Shown here one piece after another: positions 1 to 8,565 of a DNA stretch of 19,731 nt; positions within the stretch are counted from its first letter, which is position 1, and every line of letters begins with the position of its first letter. The notes under the pieces are model-generated. The model worked only from the letters and a program-made list of their open reading frames with translations. It was not told the origin of the DNA and made no database searches. Both the position numbers and the translations under genes were made by a program. The stretch lies in assembly GCA_010021705.1 (NCBI GenBank), contig RGMU01000006.1, forward strand, positions 1-19,731, given 5' to 3'. This DNA comes from Chitinophagia bacterium (GTDB lineage Bacteria; Bacteroidota; Bacteroidia; Chitinophagales; Chitinophagaceae).

Positions 1-2
1 TG

Positions 3-1373
3 CAGTTTTTTTGGCTGTATATGGACGAGCTGATAGGCAAGGGTGTGGACATGATAACCATCCTGACCCTAATGGTGTATATTGCTGCTACGCTTGTGCC
101 TTTGGCATTGCCGTTGGGGCTGCTATTATCGTCTATTATGACCTTTGGCAACATGGGCGAAAGCTACGAATTGGTGGCTATAAAATCGGCTGGTATTTCT
201 TTATTCCGCTTTATCCGCCCATTGTTTTGGTTTATTGTTCTGTTGACTTTTGTAGCGTTTTTTTTTAACAATAATGTAATACCTATTGCCAATCTTAAAG
301 CCCTTTCATTGCTTTATGACGTAAGAAACTCAAAACCTACTTTGGAAATTAAGCCTGATAGATTTAATAACGATATTAAAGGCTTTTCTATACGAGTAGG
401 CAGTAAAGACCCTGATGGGCAAACCATACATGATGTATTGATATATGACCATACCGACCTTGTAGGTAATAACAAAATTATAACGGCAAAGGAAGGTAAA
501 ATGATACCCACTCCCGATAAACAAGCTCTCATTTTTCGGCTGAAAGACGGCTGGCGATATGAAGAAGGCTATGAAAACGGCACAAGGAATAAAGACCTAA
601 GCCAAACGAGAATGCACTTTGAAGAGTGGGACAAGGTGTTTGACTTATCGGCATTTAACTTTACCCGCACCAGCCAAGAAATGTTCAAAAACGCATTTCA
701 AATGATGGACGTAAAGCAACTGCATGATGCGATGGATAGCCTGAAAAGAACGCATGCTGCCGGCTTTAAGAATGTGAGTAGCTACCTTTCGCCTTATTAT
801 ACATTAGGCATGGAAAACCGCAGTGATACCGAGCTACAAGCCCGCAAATTGAATGCCACAGCACCGCCTAAGATTATGGATAGTGGGTTTATCAAATTAG
901 TGCCTCCCTCTAAAAGGTTATTGGTAGTGCAAAATGTGTGTAACAACATTAGGAATGTGAAAACTAACTTAGACAACTGTTCTCTTTTAGAGATGTTGCA
1001 ACGTGAAAATTTATCTAAATTTGGGGTAGAGTTTCATAAAAAATTTGCCCTGTCTTTTGCCTGCATTCTCTTATTTTTGATAGGCGCACCTTTGGGTGCC
1101 ATTATCCGCAAGGGGGGCATTGGCTTGCCGTTGGTGTTTGCGGTAGTATTTTTTATTACGTTTCACATGTTAAACATTACGGGTGAAAAGTTAGTGAAGT
1201 CTAATACCCTACCACCATGGGGGGGTATGTGGATGTCCACATTTTTGCTTATGCCCATAGCTATTTGGCTTACCTTTACAGCCCGCAACGATTCTCAAAT
1301 ATTTAACAAAGATTGGTATCTACGCATACTGCTACGACTTCAATCGCTCATCAGTAAAAAACCTATTGTTTGA
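3..1373 (+). CDS. LptF/LptG-family (YjgP/YjgQ) permease, 5'-truncated
   Basis: Membrane subunit of the type that, with LptB, extracts lipopolysaccharide from the inner membrane and passes it to the periplasmic bridge. The frame is open to the window edge (QFFWLY precedes the first ATG at 21), and family members start about 35 residues earlier with a first membrane helix, so the gene is partial and the ATG at 21 is internal. Visible parts are the conserved early segment around LPLGLLLSSIMTFGNMGE and KSAGISLFRF, a second hydrophobic helix, a long hydrophilic periplasmic (beta-jellyroll) region over roughly residues 90-310, and three C-terminal helices beginning near KFALSFACILLFLIGAPLGA. That last segment is typical of the family. 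The stop overlaps the next gene by 4 nt. LptF and LptG cannot be told apart from this piece alone; Bacteroidota often carry more than one copy. Confidence 0.9.
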   Translation, partial: QFFWLYMDELIGKGVDMITILTLMVYIAATLVPLALPLGLLLSSIMTFGNMGESYELVAIKSAGISLFRFIRPLFWFIVLLTFVAFFFNNNVIPIANLKALSLLYDVRNSKPTLEIKPDRFNNDIKGFSIRVGSKDPDGQTIHDVLIYDHTDLVGNNKIITAKEGKMIPTPDKQALIFRLKDGWRYEEGYENGTRNKDLSQTRMHFEEWDKVFDLSAFNFTRTSQEMFKNAFQMMDVKQLHDAMDSLKRTHAAGFKNVSSYLSPYYTLGMENRSDTELQARKLNATAPPKIMDSGFIKLVPPSKRLLVVQNVCNNIRNVKTNLDNCSLLEMLQRENLSKFGVEFHKKFALSFACILLFLIGAPLGAIIRKGGIGLPLVFAVVFFITFHMLNITGEKLVKSNTLPPWGGMWMSTFLLMPIAIWLTFTARNDSQIFNKDWYLRILLRLQSLISKKPIV

Positions 1374-2011
1374 AATATTCTATAGCATATATTAACCATT
1401 ATTTTTTAATTCCATTTTTTGTTTGGGTGGCTATTGGTGGTGGGCTATTATGCGCCTATACCCAAGAGCGGTTGTTTATGGCTATTAATGGTTATCATAA
1501 TGCGGTGTTGGACAGCCTTATGCCCTATATAACCCTTATGGGGCAGGCAGAAGTGGTGATACCGCTGTTGCTTTTGCTGCTGATAATACCCCGCCTACGG
1601 GGGTGGCGTTACTTTAGTATAGCAGCCATTGCCAACCTAATACCCTTTTTTACGCAACAGTGGCTAAAGCGGGTATTTGCAAAGCCTCGCCCGATTGCCT
1701 ATTTTCACCATGCCCCTTGGATACACCACCTACCGGCATGGCACGAACTACTGCGAGACAGCTTTCCTTCGGGGCACAGTCAAGGGTCATTTAGCTTATT
1801 TTGCTTTTTGTCTTTACTATTGCCTGCAAAATTCCGTTATTTTGGCATAGTTTTTTTCTTTTTGGCACTTATGGTGGGCTATTCACGTATTTATCTTGCG
1901 GCACATTTTTTTGAAGATGTGTATGCGGGCAGTATCATAGGCACAATAACTACCACAACTCTTGCGCTATTGGTGCAATATTTAATGCTTAAACAAAGCA
2001 AAAACACTTAA
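1370..2011 (+). CDS. PAP2-family membrane phosphatase
   Basis: Integral membrane acid phosphatase of the type-2 phosphatidic acid phosphatase superfamily, acting on lipid phosphates or undecaprenyl pyrophosphate at the outer face of the inner membrane. All three catalytic motifs are intact: K100-x6-R107-P108, PSGH at 133-136, and S172-R173-x5-H179-x3-D183, the last histidine being the expected nucleophile. About six hydrophobic helices surround them in a 213-residue protein, a normal length. The chosen start is a TTG at 1370 that overlaps the stop of the upstream permease, which suggests translational coupling; no nearby in-frame ATG would keep the first helix. The exact substrate (undecaprenyl-PP recycling, lipid A dephosphorylation or phosphatidate) cannot be decided from sequence. 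Its place between an Lpt permease and a lipid-linked sugar transferase favours an envelope lipid role (inference). Confidence 0.9.
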   Translation: MKYSIAYINHYFLIPFFVWVAIGGGLLCAYTQERLFMAINGYHNAVLDSLMPYITLMGQAEVVIPLLLLLLIIPRLRGWRYFSIAAIANLIPFFTQQWLKRVFAKPRPIAYFHHAPWIHHLPAWHELLRDSFPSGHSQGSFSLFCFLSLLLPAKFRYFGIVFFFLALMVGYSRIYLAAHFFEDVYAGSIIGTITTTTLALLVQYLMLKQSKNT

Positions 2012-2013
2012 TG

Positions 2014-2043
2014 TTAAGCCTACTGTACATCACAGTAACTTAA
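2014..2043 (+). other. Intergenic stem-loop between PAP2 and glycosyltransferase genes
   Basis: A two-part stem: TTAAG pairs with CTTAA at the outside, and TACTGT pairs with ACAGTA around a 5-nt loop (ACATC), with a small CC/A internal bulge. It fills almost the whole 41-nt gap, starting 3 nt after the PAP2 stop. There is no T-tract, so it is not a standard intrinsic terminator; it could be an mRNA processing or stability element, or chance. Confidence 0.35.
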
Positions 2044-2052
2044 TGAAACAGC

Positions 2053-3690
2053 ATGAAGATAGATAAATATTATTTATACATTATTGCGGGCAGTGTGCTA
2101 CTGTTTTTCCCTTTCTTAGGGGCGGTGCACCTGTTTGACTGGGACGAGATAAACTTTGCCGAGTGTGCGCGGGAAATGCTGGTAAGCAAAGACTATCTGC
2201 GTGCCCAAATAGACTTTGCACCATTTTGGGAGAAGCCGCCGGTATTTATATGGGAGCAGGTGCTATCCATGAAGCTATTTGGCGTGAATGAATTTGCAGC
2301 GCGTTTACCCAATGCCCTAATGGGTGCGCTGACGCTATGTATGCTTTACAATATGGGTAAACGTATATACAATGACACCATTGCGCGCTATTGGGTGGTG
2401 CTGTATGCAGCAAGCTGGCTACCACATTTCTACTTCAAAACGGGGATTATAGACCCTACGTTCAATTTTTTTATTTTTATTGCTTACTACCAATTATACC
2501 GTCTCTCTCAAGCCCCGCAAGCCATTATGCACGCCCTTTGGGCTGGCATAGCTATGGGAATAGCCGTGCTGACTAAGGGTCCGGTGGCTATTTTAGTAGT
2601 GAGTGTGGCTATTGCGGTTCATTGGGTGGCGGGGCTGCTAAGTCGTAAGCCTTTGTTTATTGTTCCCAAACAAATGCTAATTGTTATTGGTAGTGCGTTA
2701 ATACCGTTTTTGCTTTGGTGTGTGGTGGCAGCTATTTGTTATGGTATGGCTTATTCCCGGTGGTTTGTAAGCGAGTTTATTGCCTATCAACTAAGGTTGC
2801 TCACCACCGAAGACTCTGACCATGGGGGACCTATTTACTATCACGCCATAGTGCTGTTGATAGGGTGTTTCCCTGCGTCTGTTCTACTGTTTCAACGGCT
2901 AAACAAAGGTATTAACAAGCCCTTATTTCACCGGTGGTTGTGGGTGTTTTTTATAGTAGTTTTGGTAATATTTTCTATCGTAAAAACAAAAATTGTACAT
3001 TATTCTTCGCTGTGCTATTTTCCTATTACGGGCATTGCAGCGGCAGCCTTATATGAGATTAATATACACAAACAGGTGATTTCAAACAAGGTTAAAAACT
3101 TATTTTTAGGGGTGGGGTTGTTGCTGAGTATTCTGCTAATACTGCTACCTATAATAGGACAAAATGCAACTTTATTAGCCTCTTATATCAGCGACCCTTT
3201 TGTGAAGGGCAATTTGCAGGCTACAGTAAAGTGGAACTACCTTTATTGCCTACCAGGTGTGGCTTATTTATCTATCATAGTGTTTTTTCATGCTTATCAT
3301 AGAACAAAATGGCATATTGCCCTAACGGTTTATACGGTGGCGCAAATATTGGTGATACAGGCGGTTATGCTGTTTATGGTGCCCCAAATAGAAGCCTATT
3401 CGCAAAGGGCAGTGATAGAATATTACAAAAGTTTTATAGGCAAAGATGTGTATGTAAAGCCGTTAGGCTTTAAGAGCTATGCCTATTTATTTTATACGCT
3501 AAAACAGCCATCTACGCATAAAAAATACTACCAAAGTGAGTATGACCGCGAGCAATGGCTTATTACCGGCGATATAGACAAGCCTGCGTATTTTGTATGT
3601 AAACAACCCGATAGTGCCTTTTATGCTGCTGTGCCTACACTAACGGTATTGTACAGTAAAAATGGCTTTGTATTTTTGAAACGAAAGTGA
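2053..3690 (+). CDS. ArnT/PMT-like (GT39/GT83-type) membrane glycosyltransferase
   Basis: Polytopic glycosyltransferase that moves a sugar from a polyprenyl-phosphate carrier to a lipid or protein acceptor on the periplasmic side of the inner membrane. The N-terminus shows one helix followed by the conserved loop HLFDWDEINFAECAREML (DWDE at 29-32), whose acidic pair is the catalytic/metal-binding site in this clan. The downstream EKPPVFIW motif at 60-67 and RLPNAL are also characteristic. About ten or more hydrophobic helices follow, with a short soluble C-terminal tail; 545 residues is normal for ArnT-like enzymes. It lies 41 nt after the PAP2 gene and 10 nt before dapB, so it is probably cotranscribed. 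ArnT adds aminoarabinose to lipid A in Proteobacteria, but no arn genes are visible here, so donor and acceptor are unknown. Confidence 0.87.
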   Translation: MKIDKYYLYIIAGSVLLFFPFLGAVHLFDWDEINFAECAREMLVSKDYLRAQIDFAPFWEKPPVFIWEQVLSMKLFGVNEFAARLPNALMGALTLCMLYNMGKRIYNDTIARYWVVLYAASWLPHFYFKTGIIDPTFNFFIFIAYYQLYRLSQAPQAIMHALWAGIAMGIAVLTKGPVAILVVSVAIAVHWVAGLLSRKPLFIVPKQMLIVIGSALIPFLLWCVVAAICYGMAYSRWFVSEFIAYQLRLLTTEDSDHGGPIYYHAIVLLIGCFPASVLLFQRLNKGINKPLFHRWLWVFFIVVLVIFSIVKTKIVHYSSLCYFPITGIAAAALYEINIHKQVISNKVKNLFLGVGLLLSILLILLPIIGQNATLLASYISDPFVKGNLQATVKWNYLYCLPGVAYLSIIVFFHAYHRTKWHIALTVYTVAQILVIQAVMLFMVPQIEAYSQRAVIEYYKSFIGKDVYVKPLGFKSYAYLFYTLKQPSTHKKYYQSEYDREQWLITGDIDKPAYFVCKQPDSAFYAAVPTLTVLYSKNGFVFLKRK

Positions 3691-3700
3691 TAAGTAAACA

Positions 3701-4417
3701 ATGAAAATAGCACTGATAGGATACGGTAAAATGGGTAAAGCCATTGAACAGATAGCCCTTGAACGGGGGCATGAAATAGTATTGCGTGTATCAGGTGCTA
3801 CGTTAGACAATTTTACAGCGGATAATCTGCAAGCGGCAGACATAGCCATTGAGTTTTCTACGCCGGAGGCTGCGTTTAACAATGTGATGACCTGCATAAA
3901 TGGGGGTATAAGTGTGGTATGCGGCACCACGGGTTGGTATGAACATTTACCTACGGTGGAAGAAGCAGTGCAACAAAAGCGTGTAGGGCTGATACATGCC
4001 ACCAATTTTAGCCCCGGGGTGCACCTGTTTTTTGCGCTAAATCAATATTTGGCAAGGCTTATGCTGCCACACACCGCTTACACTCCATCTATAAGCGAGA
4101 CACACCATACTCAAAAAAAAGACGCGCCAAGCGGCACAGCATTATCGTTAGCCACGCAGCTATTGGAGCAATACAACCACCTTAACGGCTGGGAATTAGA
4201 TAGCAATCAACCCAATAAACTGCCTATACATGCCCACAGAATAGCCAATGTGGTGGGGCTGCATACGGTTAGTTATACGTCTGCCATTGACACGCTATCT
4301 ATTACCCACAATGCGCATAGCCGCGAGGGCTTTGCGTTAGGGGCTGCTTTGGCAGCGGAATACCTGAAAGGCAAAAGCGGTATCTTTTCTATGGCAGATG
4401 TATTGCAAATTAATTAA
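3701..4417 (+). CDS. dapB: 4-hydroxy-tetrahydrodipicolinate reductase
   Basis: Cytoplasmic NAD(P)H-dependent reductase of the diaminopimelate/lysine pathway, converting 4-hydroxy-tetrahydrodipicolinate to tetrahydrodipicolinate; it supplies peptidoglycan precursor and lysine. The N-terminus carries a Rossmann nucleotide-binding motif, GYGKMGK at 7-13. CGTTGW at 74-79 and TNFSPGV at 101-107 are conserved family segments. The catalytic/substrate-binding region is E133-T-H135-H136 followed by K140-DAPSGTA at 140-147. Length is 238 residues, on the short side but normal for Bacteroidota DapB. The ATG at 3701 lies 10 nt after the glycosyltransferase stop and gives the nucleotide-binding motif its usual position near the terminus. 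No other lysine-pathway gene is adjacent. Confidence 0.97.
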   Translation: MKIALIGYGKMGKAIEQIALERGHEIVLRVSGATLDNFTADNLQAADIAIEFSTPEAAFNNVMTCINGGISVVCGTTGWYEHLPTVEEAVQQKRVGLIHATNFSPGVHLFFALNQYLARLMLPHTAYTPSISETHHTQKKDAPSGTALSLATQLLEQYNHLNGWELDSNQPNKLPIHAHRIANVVGLHTVSYTSAIDTLSITHNAHSREGFALGAALAAEYLKGKSGIFSMADVLQIN

Positions 4418-4435
4418 TAAAAAGCAAAGTTATTT

Positions 4436-4864
4436 ATGCGTAAAATAGTGCTATTGATAGTGGGTATTGTTCTTACCTTTACCACTACTGCCAAAAAGAA
4501 AGACCTAAAGGCAATAACGAATGTGCTTGCCGTGCAAGCAGCCGAATGGAATAAAGGCAATGTAGCAGCCTATATGAAGGGCGGGTATTGGGAAAACGAC
4601 AGCCTGCTGTTTATAGGGAGTAAGGGTCCCGTATATGGCTACGAACCCACCTTGAAAAACTACCTGCGTTCCTACCCTGATGCTGCGCATACGGGTCATT
4701 TAACGCTAACGTTGCTTAACAGCAAACGCCTATCTGCTAAATACTACTTTGTGGTTGGTAAATGGCAATTAGAACGCAGTGCCGGCAATGTAGGGGGCTA
4801 TTTTACGCTCCTTTTCAAAAAGGTAAAAAGGCATTGGGTGATAATTGCAGACCATAGCAGTTAG
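4436..4864 (+). CDS. Exported DUF4440/SnoaL-like (NTF2-fold) protein
   Basis: Small protein of 142 residues with an N-terminal hydrophobic signal segment (residues 1-19, ending in TTTAKK), so it is probably secreted to the periplasm. The mature part has the helix-then-curved-sheet pattern of the NTF2-like fold as seen in DUF4440: an early helix with QAAEWNKGNVAAYMKGGYW, then WENDSLLFIGSKGPVYGYEPT, and alternating strands near the end (KYYFVVGKWQLER, YFTLLFKKVKRHWVIIADHSS). Many such proteins have unknown roles or act as steroid-isomerase-like enzymes or accessory domains, and no catalytic assignment is possible here. It starts 18 nt after dapB and is the last gene of the plus-strand run. Family assignment is by pattern; function is unknown. 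Confidence 0.75.
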   Translation: MRKIVLLIVGIVLTFTTTAKKKDLKAITNVLAVQAAEWNKGNVAAYMKGGYWENDSLLFIGSKGPVYGYEPTLKNYLRSYPDAAHTGHLTLTLLNSKRLSAKYYFVVGKWQLERSAGNVGGYFTLLFKKVKRHWVIIADHSS

Positions 4865-4898
4865 GCTGGGATAATTTTGTAAGTTTCATAGCCCTAAC
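4860..4898. other. Weak inverted repeat in the convergent dapB-side/dnaG gap
   Basis: GTTAGG-CT (from 4860) can pair with AG-C-CCTAAC (to 4898) with one bulged base and a loop of about 22 nt. It lies in the 41-nt gap between two convergent genes, so it could act as a weak bidirectional terminator, but the loop is long and there is no clear T-tract. Confidence 0.22.
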
Positions 4899-4905
4899 TC
4901 TATTA

Positions 4906-6846
4906 TCAATATCTATTAGATTTATACACTACTGTTTCGTGCTTTTGGGCAAGTTCTTTTTCTAAAGCTCTAAGTTCCTGAAAGTAAGCCATCATTTTGG
5001 TTATTACTACCGGGTCGGTAATTGTTTTTAGCTTTTCTAATGTTTCCTTTTGCAAGGCAATGGTCTTTTTAAGCTGATAGTAGGTATAAGTGCTATCCAC
5101 ATCGTTTTTGCTGATAATAGATGCAGGCGTGCTGTCTATGCCATATTTTTTGCTCCAGTTAGGGCTAATTTCCTGCCGTGCAATGAGGAGGGATGCCATT
5201 TTGGTAGCTACCGCAGGATTGGAATGTTGTAAATAGTAAGCTACATCTAAGAAAGTGTTCTCAGTAACCAATTTTTCTACATAATGAGTGTACAATTCTT
5301 TAACCAAAGTATCTTTAATAAATTCCGGCTCAACTTCGGCATGTATAAATGAGGCAACGGTTTGCGTATCATTATACATTTCGCTACCGTATTCGGCAAG
5401 CACCCTTAGCAGCTGCCATTCATATTCGTATTCGCTTTTAAGGGGTGATTGTGGAAGGGCGGGTGGGTCAATGGTTGGTGTTTCAGAGGGTGGCAAAGGG
5501 GCAGCTTGCGGGCTTTTACGCTCTTTGTCCACTCTATTGCGGATAATCTGATTGATTAACTGTACCAAGCCTGCTTCTTCCACGTCTAAAAGGGCTGATG
5601 CTTTTTTAATATAGTGGGCTTGCAGGGAAAAGTCTTCAGCCTTGTTAACCAAAGAAATGGTTTCGGCTATTTCGTTTACCAATTTTGACTTTTTTACCGG
5701 GTCATTACCCACTTCTGCCACTCCAATGCGCATTCTAAAGCCTATAACGTCTTCTTTGTTTTCCTTAACGTATTGGTAAAATGCGTCAGAACCATTTTTT
5801 TGTACAAAGCTATCGGGGTCTTCTCCTTTGGGCAATAGCACAAGCTGCACATTAAAGCTCTGCGACAGTGCCATATCTAACCCCCGCAAGGCAGCTTTTA
5901 TGCCCGCGTTATCACCGTCATATAATATTACTAAGTTTTTGGTGAGTCTTGCAATAAGCCTAAGCTGGTCTTCGGTGAGCGATGTACCGCTACTTGCCAC
6001 CACGTTTTGCACCCCTGCCTGATGTAGCGATATAACGTCCATGTACCCCTCCACCAACAGGCATTCATCTAATTTGCCTATGGCATTGCGGCTTTGGTAA
6101 AGACCATATAAGATTTTACTTTTTTGGTATAGTTCATTTTCCGGAGTGTTAATGTATTTTGGGGCATGGTCTGTGTTTTTTATCACCCTTGCTCCAAAAC
6201 CCACTACCCGCCCCGACAGGCTTTGTATGGGAAATATTATGCGCTCGCGATAGTTGTCGTTAAATATGCCTCCTTGCCTTTCTTTCACCAGCCCTGCTTT
6301 AAGCAATATGCCTGCGTTATAGCCTTTGGCTATGGCTGCTTTGCAAAAGTAGTCGGCTTGCAGGGGGGCATAGCCCAAGCGAAACAGCTGTATAATATTT
6401 TCACGCAAGCCCCGCTGTTTTAGATAAGCCATGCCAATCATTTGCCCCTCTTCTTGCTTAAAAAGAGTGTCCTGGTAAAAATTAGCAGCATATTCATTAA
6501 TAATGCGCAGGGTTTCACCGGCTTGCTGTTGGGCTATTTGCTCCGGCAGGCGGTCAGTTTCTTCTAACTTAATTTTATAATAATCGGCTAACCATTTTAT
6601 AGCCTCGGGATAGGTAAGTTTTTCATGCTCTTGCACAAAAGTTACCACATTGCCCGCTTTTCCGCAGCCAAAGCACTTAAAAATGCCTTTGCTTGGCGAT
6701 ACATAAAAAGAAGGCGTTTTTTCGTTATGAAAAGGGCAGTTGCCTATGTAGTTGGCACCTCTTTTTTTAACACGCAAAAAGCTACCTACAATATCTATAA
6801 TATCTGCCCTGTCCATAACCTCTTTTATGGAATTTGCTTTTATCAT
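4906..6846 (-). CDS. dnaG: DNA primase
   Basis: Synthesises RNA primers for chromosomal replication and works with the replicative helicase DnaB. Domains in order: an N-terminal CHC2 zinc-binding domain with C37-x2-H40-x17-C58-x2-C61; the RNA-polymerase catalytic core with conserved YINTPENELYQKSKILYG at 231-248; a TOPRIM domain with EGYMD at 266-270 and the metal-binding DGD at 310-312; a linker rich in proline near residues 440-460; and a less conserved C-terminal helicase-binding region. Length 646 residues is normal. The ATG at 6846 places the zinc domain at its usual distance from the terminus. It lies 68 nt downstream of accC on the same strand. Two overlapping TAnnTTTG-like sites (minus-strand reading of 6881-6898) sit just upstream but lack a matching -33 element, so it may be read from its own promoter, from accC, or both. 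Confidence 0.97.
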   Translation of the reverse strand: MIKANSIKEVMDRADIIDIVGSFLRVKKRGANYIGNCPFHNEKTPSFYVSPSKGIFKCFGCGKAGNVVTFVQEHEKLTYPEAIKWLADYYKIKLEETDRLPEQIAQQQAGETLRIINEYAANFYQDTLFKQEEGQMIGMAYLKQRGLRENIIQLFRLGYAPLQADYFCKAAIAKGYNAGILLKAGLVKERQGGIFNDNYRERIIFPIQSLSGRVVGFGARVIKNTDHAPKYINTPENELYQKSKILYGLYQSRNAIGKLDECLLVEGYMDVISLHQAGVQNVVASSGTSLTEDQLRLIARLTKNLVILYDGDNAGIKAALRGLDMALSQSFNVQLVLLPKGEDPDSFVQKNGSDAFYQYVKENKEDVIGFRMRIGVAEVGNDPVKKSKLVNEIAETISLVNKAEDFSLQAHYIKKASALLDVEEAGLVQLINQIIRNRVDKERKSPQAAPLPPSETPTIDPPALPQSPLKSEYEYEWQLLRVLAEYGSEMYNDTQTVASFIHAEVEPEFIKDTLVKELYTHYVEKLVTENTFLDVAYYLQHSNPAVATKMASLLIARQEISPNWSKKYGIDSTPASIISKNDVDSTYTYYQLKKTIALQKETLEKLKTITDPVVITKMMAYFQELRALEKELAQKHETVVYKSNRY

Positions 6847-6914
6847 ATTGCAGTGCGGTTAACGATTAATGGTAATGTAGCAAAATTAGGCAAAATTACC
6901 TTATTGGGTTGCTA

Positions 6915-8399
6915 TTAGCGCATTTTCCAACGGCTAATGGGTTTATTAGCTTGGCTATCACCTCCGGCTGTTGGGGTAGCGGAAGACTGTTGCTCCCAAA
7001 TGGCGGCGGCTATTAGGGCTACTGCTTCTTCCGTTTCAGCATTTTGAGGTTGCAGATATTCAGGCTTATAGTATTTTTCAATAAATTTAGTATCAAATTT
7101 TCCGCTTCTGAAGGGTTCTGTTTGCACTGCCCATTTGCCAAATGCAAGCGTAGTTTTGATGCCCTTTATTTGATATTCGTCTATGGCGCGGCACAGGCGG
7201 TCAATAGCCTCATCGCGGGTGGGGCTGTAGGCTATCAATTTAGCTATCATAGGGTCGTAGAAAATAGGTATTTCCATGCCTTCTTCAAAGCCGTCATCTA
7301 CCCTTATGCCGGGTCCTTTAGGGGTGCGGTACACCTCGAGCGTGCCGGTATCGGGCAAAAAATTGTTAAGCGGGTCTTCGGCACATACGCGTAGCTCAAT
7401 GGCATGTCCGTTAATTTTAAGGTCTTCTTGCTTAAACGACAATGGCTTACCGAATGCTACGTTAATTTGCTCTTTAACAAGGTCTATACCCGTTATCATT
7501 TCTGATACACAGTGTTCTACTTGCAGGCGGGTGTTCATTTCTAAAAAGTAGAAGTTAAGGTCATCATCTGCCAAAAACTCTACCGTGCCGGCACCATAGT
7601 AGTTGCAAGCTCGTGCTACCGCTATGGCACATTCGCCCATTTTGTGCCTAATATCAGGTGTTAAACAGCTGGAGGGTGCTTCTTCTATCAGTTTTTGGTG
7701 GCGGCGTTGTACAGAGCATTCCCGCTCAAAAAGATAGGCATAATTGCCGTGCATATCGCAAATAAGTTGAATTTCAATGTGCTTGGGCGAGCCTACATAT
7801 TTTTCAATAAACACGGCATCATTGCCAAATGCGCTTAGGGCTTCGCTTTTAGCAGTGCGCATTTGTTCTTCTAATTCTTGTGCATTGTTCACCACGCGCA
7901 TTCCTTTACCGCCCCCGCCTGCCGATGCCTTTATGAGCAAAGGAAAGCCTATACGGGCTGCGATGGTGTGCGCTTCTTCTACACTGTTGATAGGGTCTTC
8001 GGTGCCCGGCACCATGGGGACATTAAACTTTTTAGCTGCTTGCTTGGCACTTATTTTATCGCCCATCATGTTGATAGAATAGGCAGACGGTCCTATGAAT
8101 ATTAAGCCAGCATCGGTAACGGCTTGCGAAAAGGCAGCATTTTCGCTTAAAAAGCCATAGCCGGGGTGAATGGCAGTGGCACCGGTTTGCAAGGCAGCAG
8201 CTATTATTTTTTCGGCTCTTAGGTAGGACTGTGCCGATAAAGCAGGTCCAATACACACTGCTTCGTCTGCAAAACGCACAAACGGCATGGTTCTGTCGGC
8301 TTCGCTATACACGGCTACGGTGGGGATACCCATTTCCCGCGCAGTGCGCATCACTCTAAGTGCTATTTCGCCCCTGTTGGCTACAAGTATTTTGTTCAT
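6915..8399 (-). CDS. accC: Biotin carboxylase (acetyl-CoA carboxylase subunit type)
   Basis: ATP-grasp enzyme that carboxylates biotin on the carrier protein, the first half-reaction of acetyl-CoA carboxylase and thus of fatty-acid synthesis. Seen in order: N-terminal biotin-carboxylase domain starting MNKILVANRGEIALRV, HPGYGFLSEN at 78-87, the glycine-rich ATP loop GGGGKG at 161-166, and the catalytic segment EMNTRLQVEH at 287-296 with the expected Glu287 and Arg291. A C-terminal biotin-carboxylase domain follows. At 494 residues it is about 45 longer than E. coli AccC; the extension (from about residue 450) ends in WKMR and has no biotin-attachment motif, so it is not an AccC-BCCP fusion. 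The usual partner accB is not adjacent, and the closely related propionyl- or methylcrotonyl-CoA carboxylase alpha role is not excluded. The gene is divergent from mreC. Confidence 0.93.
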   Translation of the reverse strand: MNKILVANRGEIALRVMRTAREMGIPTVAVYSEADRTMPFVRFADEAVCIGPALSAQSYLRAEKIIAAALQTGATAIHPGYGFLSENAAFSQAVTDAGLIFIGPSAYSINMMGDKISAKQAAKKFNVPMVPGTEDPINSVEEAHTIAARIGFPLLIKASAGGGGKGMRVVNNAQELEEQMRTAKSEALSAFGNDAVFIEKYVGSPKHIEIQLICDMHGNYAYLFERECSVQRRHQKLIEEAPSSCLTPDIRHKMGECAIAVARACNYYGAGTVEFLADDDLNFYFLEMNTRLQVEHCVSEMITGIDLVKEQINVAFGKPLSFKQEDLKINGHAIELRVCAEDPLNNFLPDTGTLEVYRTPKGPGIRVDDGFEEGMEIPIFYDPMIAKLIAYSPTRDEAIDRLCRAIDEYQIKGIKTTLAFGKWAVQTEPFRSGKFDTKFIEKYYKPEYLQPQNAETEEAVALIAAAIWEQQSSATPTAGGDSQANKPISRWKMR

Positions 8400-8406
8400 G
8401 AGGGGG

Positions 8407-8438
8407 CGAAATTAGCATAAATAGCTTAGGATACAAAA
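8407..8438 (-). promoter_or_regulatory. Candidate accC promoter, nearly leaderless
   Basis: On the minus strand: TTTTG (8438-8434), exactly 19 nt, then TAATTTCG (8414-8407), which matches TAnnTTTG at all but one defined position. The box ends 7 nt before the accC ATG, so the predicted transcript would start at or within a few bases of the start codon. Confidence 0.55.
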
Positions 8439-8523
8439 GCATAGTAACCAACGTGCCCGCCCTTACATTCCCCCAACTATTAACATTTATTGCACAGCTT
8501 AAAAATAGTATGCCTATCTTTTA

Positions 8524-8531
8524 TACCTTTG
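8524..8531 (+). promoter_or_regulatory. -7 element of the mreC promoter
   Basis: TACCTTTG, a full match to the Bacteroidota TAnnTTTG element, ends 34 nt before the mreC ATG. No TTTTG is found 19 nt upstream (TAAAA stands there), so the -33 part is weak or absent. Its placement in the divergent accC/mreC gap and identity to the other TACCTTTG boxes in this window support it. Confidence 0.5.
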
Positions 8532-8565
8532 TGGTAGATGGCTGATACCTGCCGTTTGCCTTGAT

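Noticed and set aside
6625..6918. 97-codon plus-strand frame over the start of dnaG
   Set aside because: It is the antisense shadow of the highly conserved zinc domain of dnaG.
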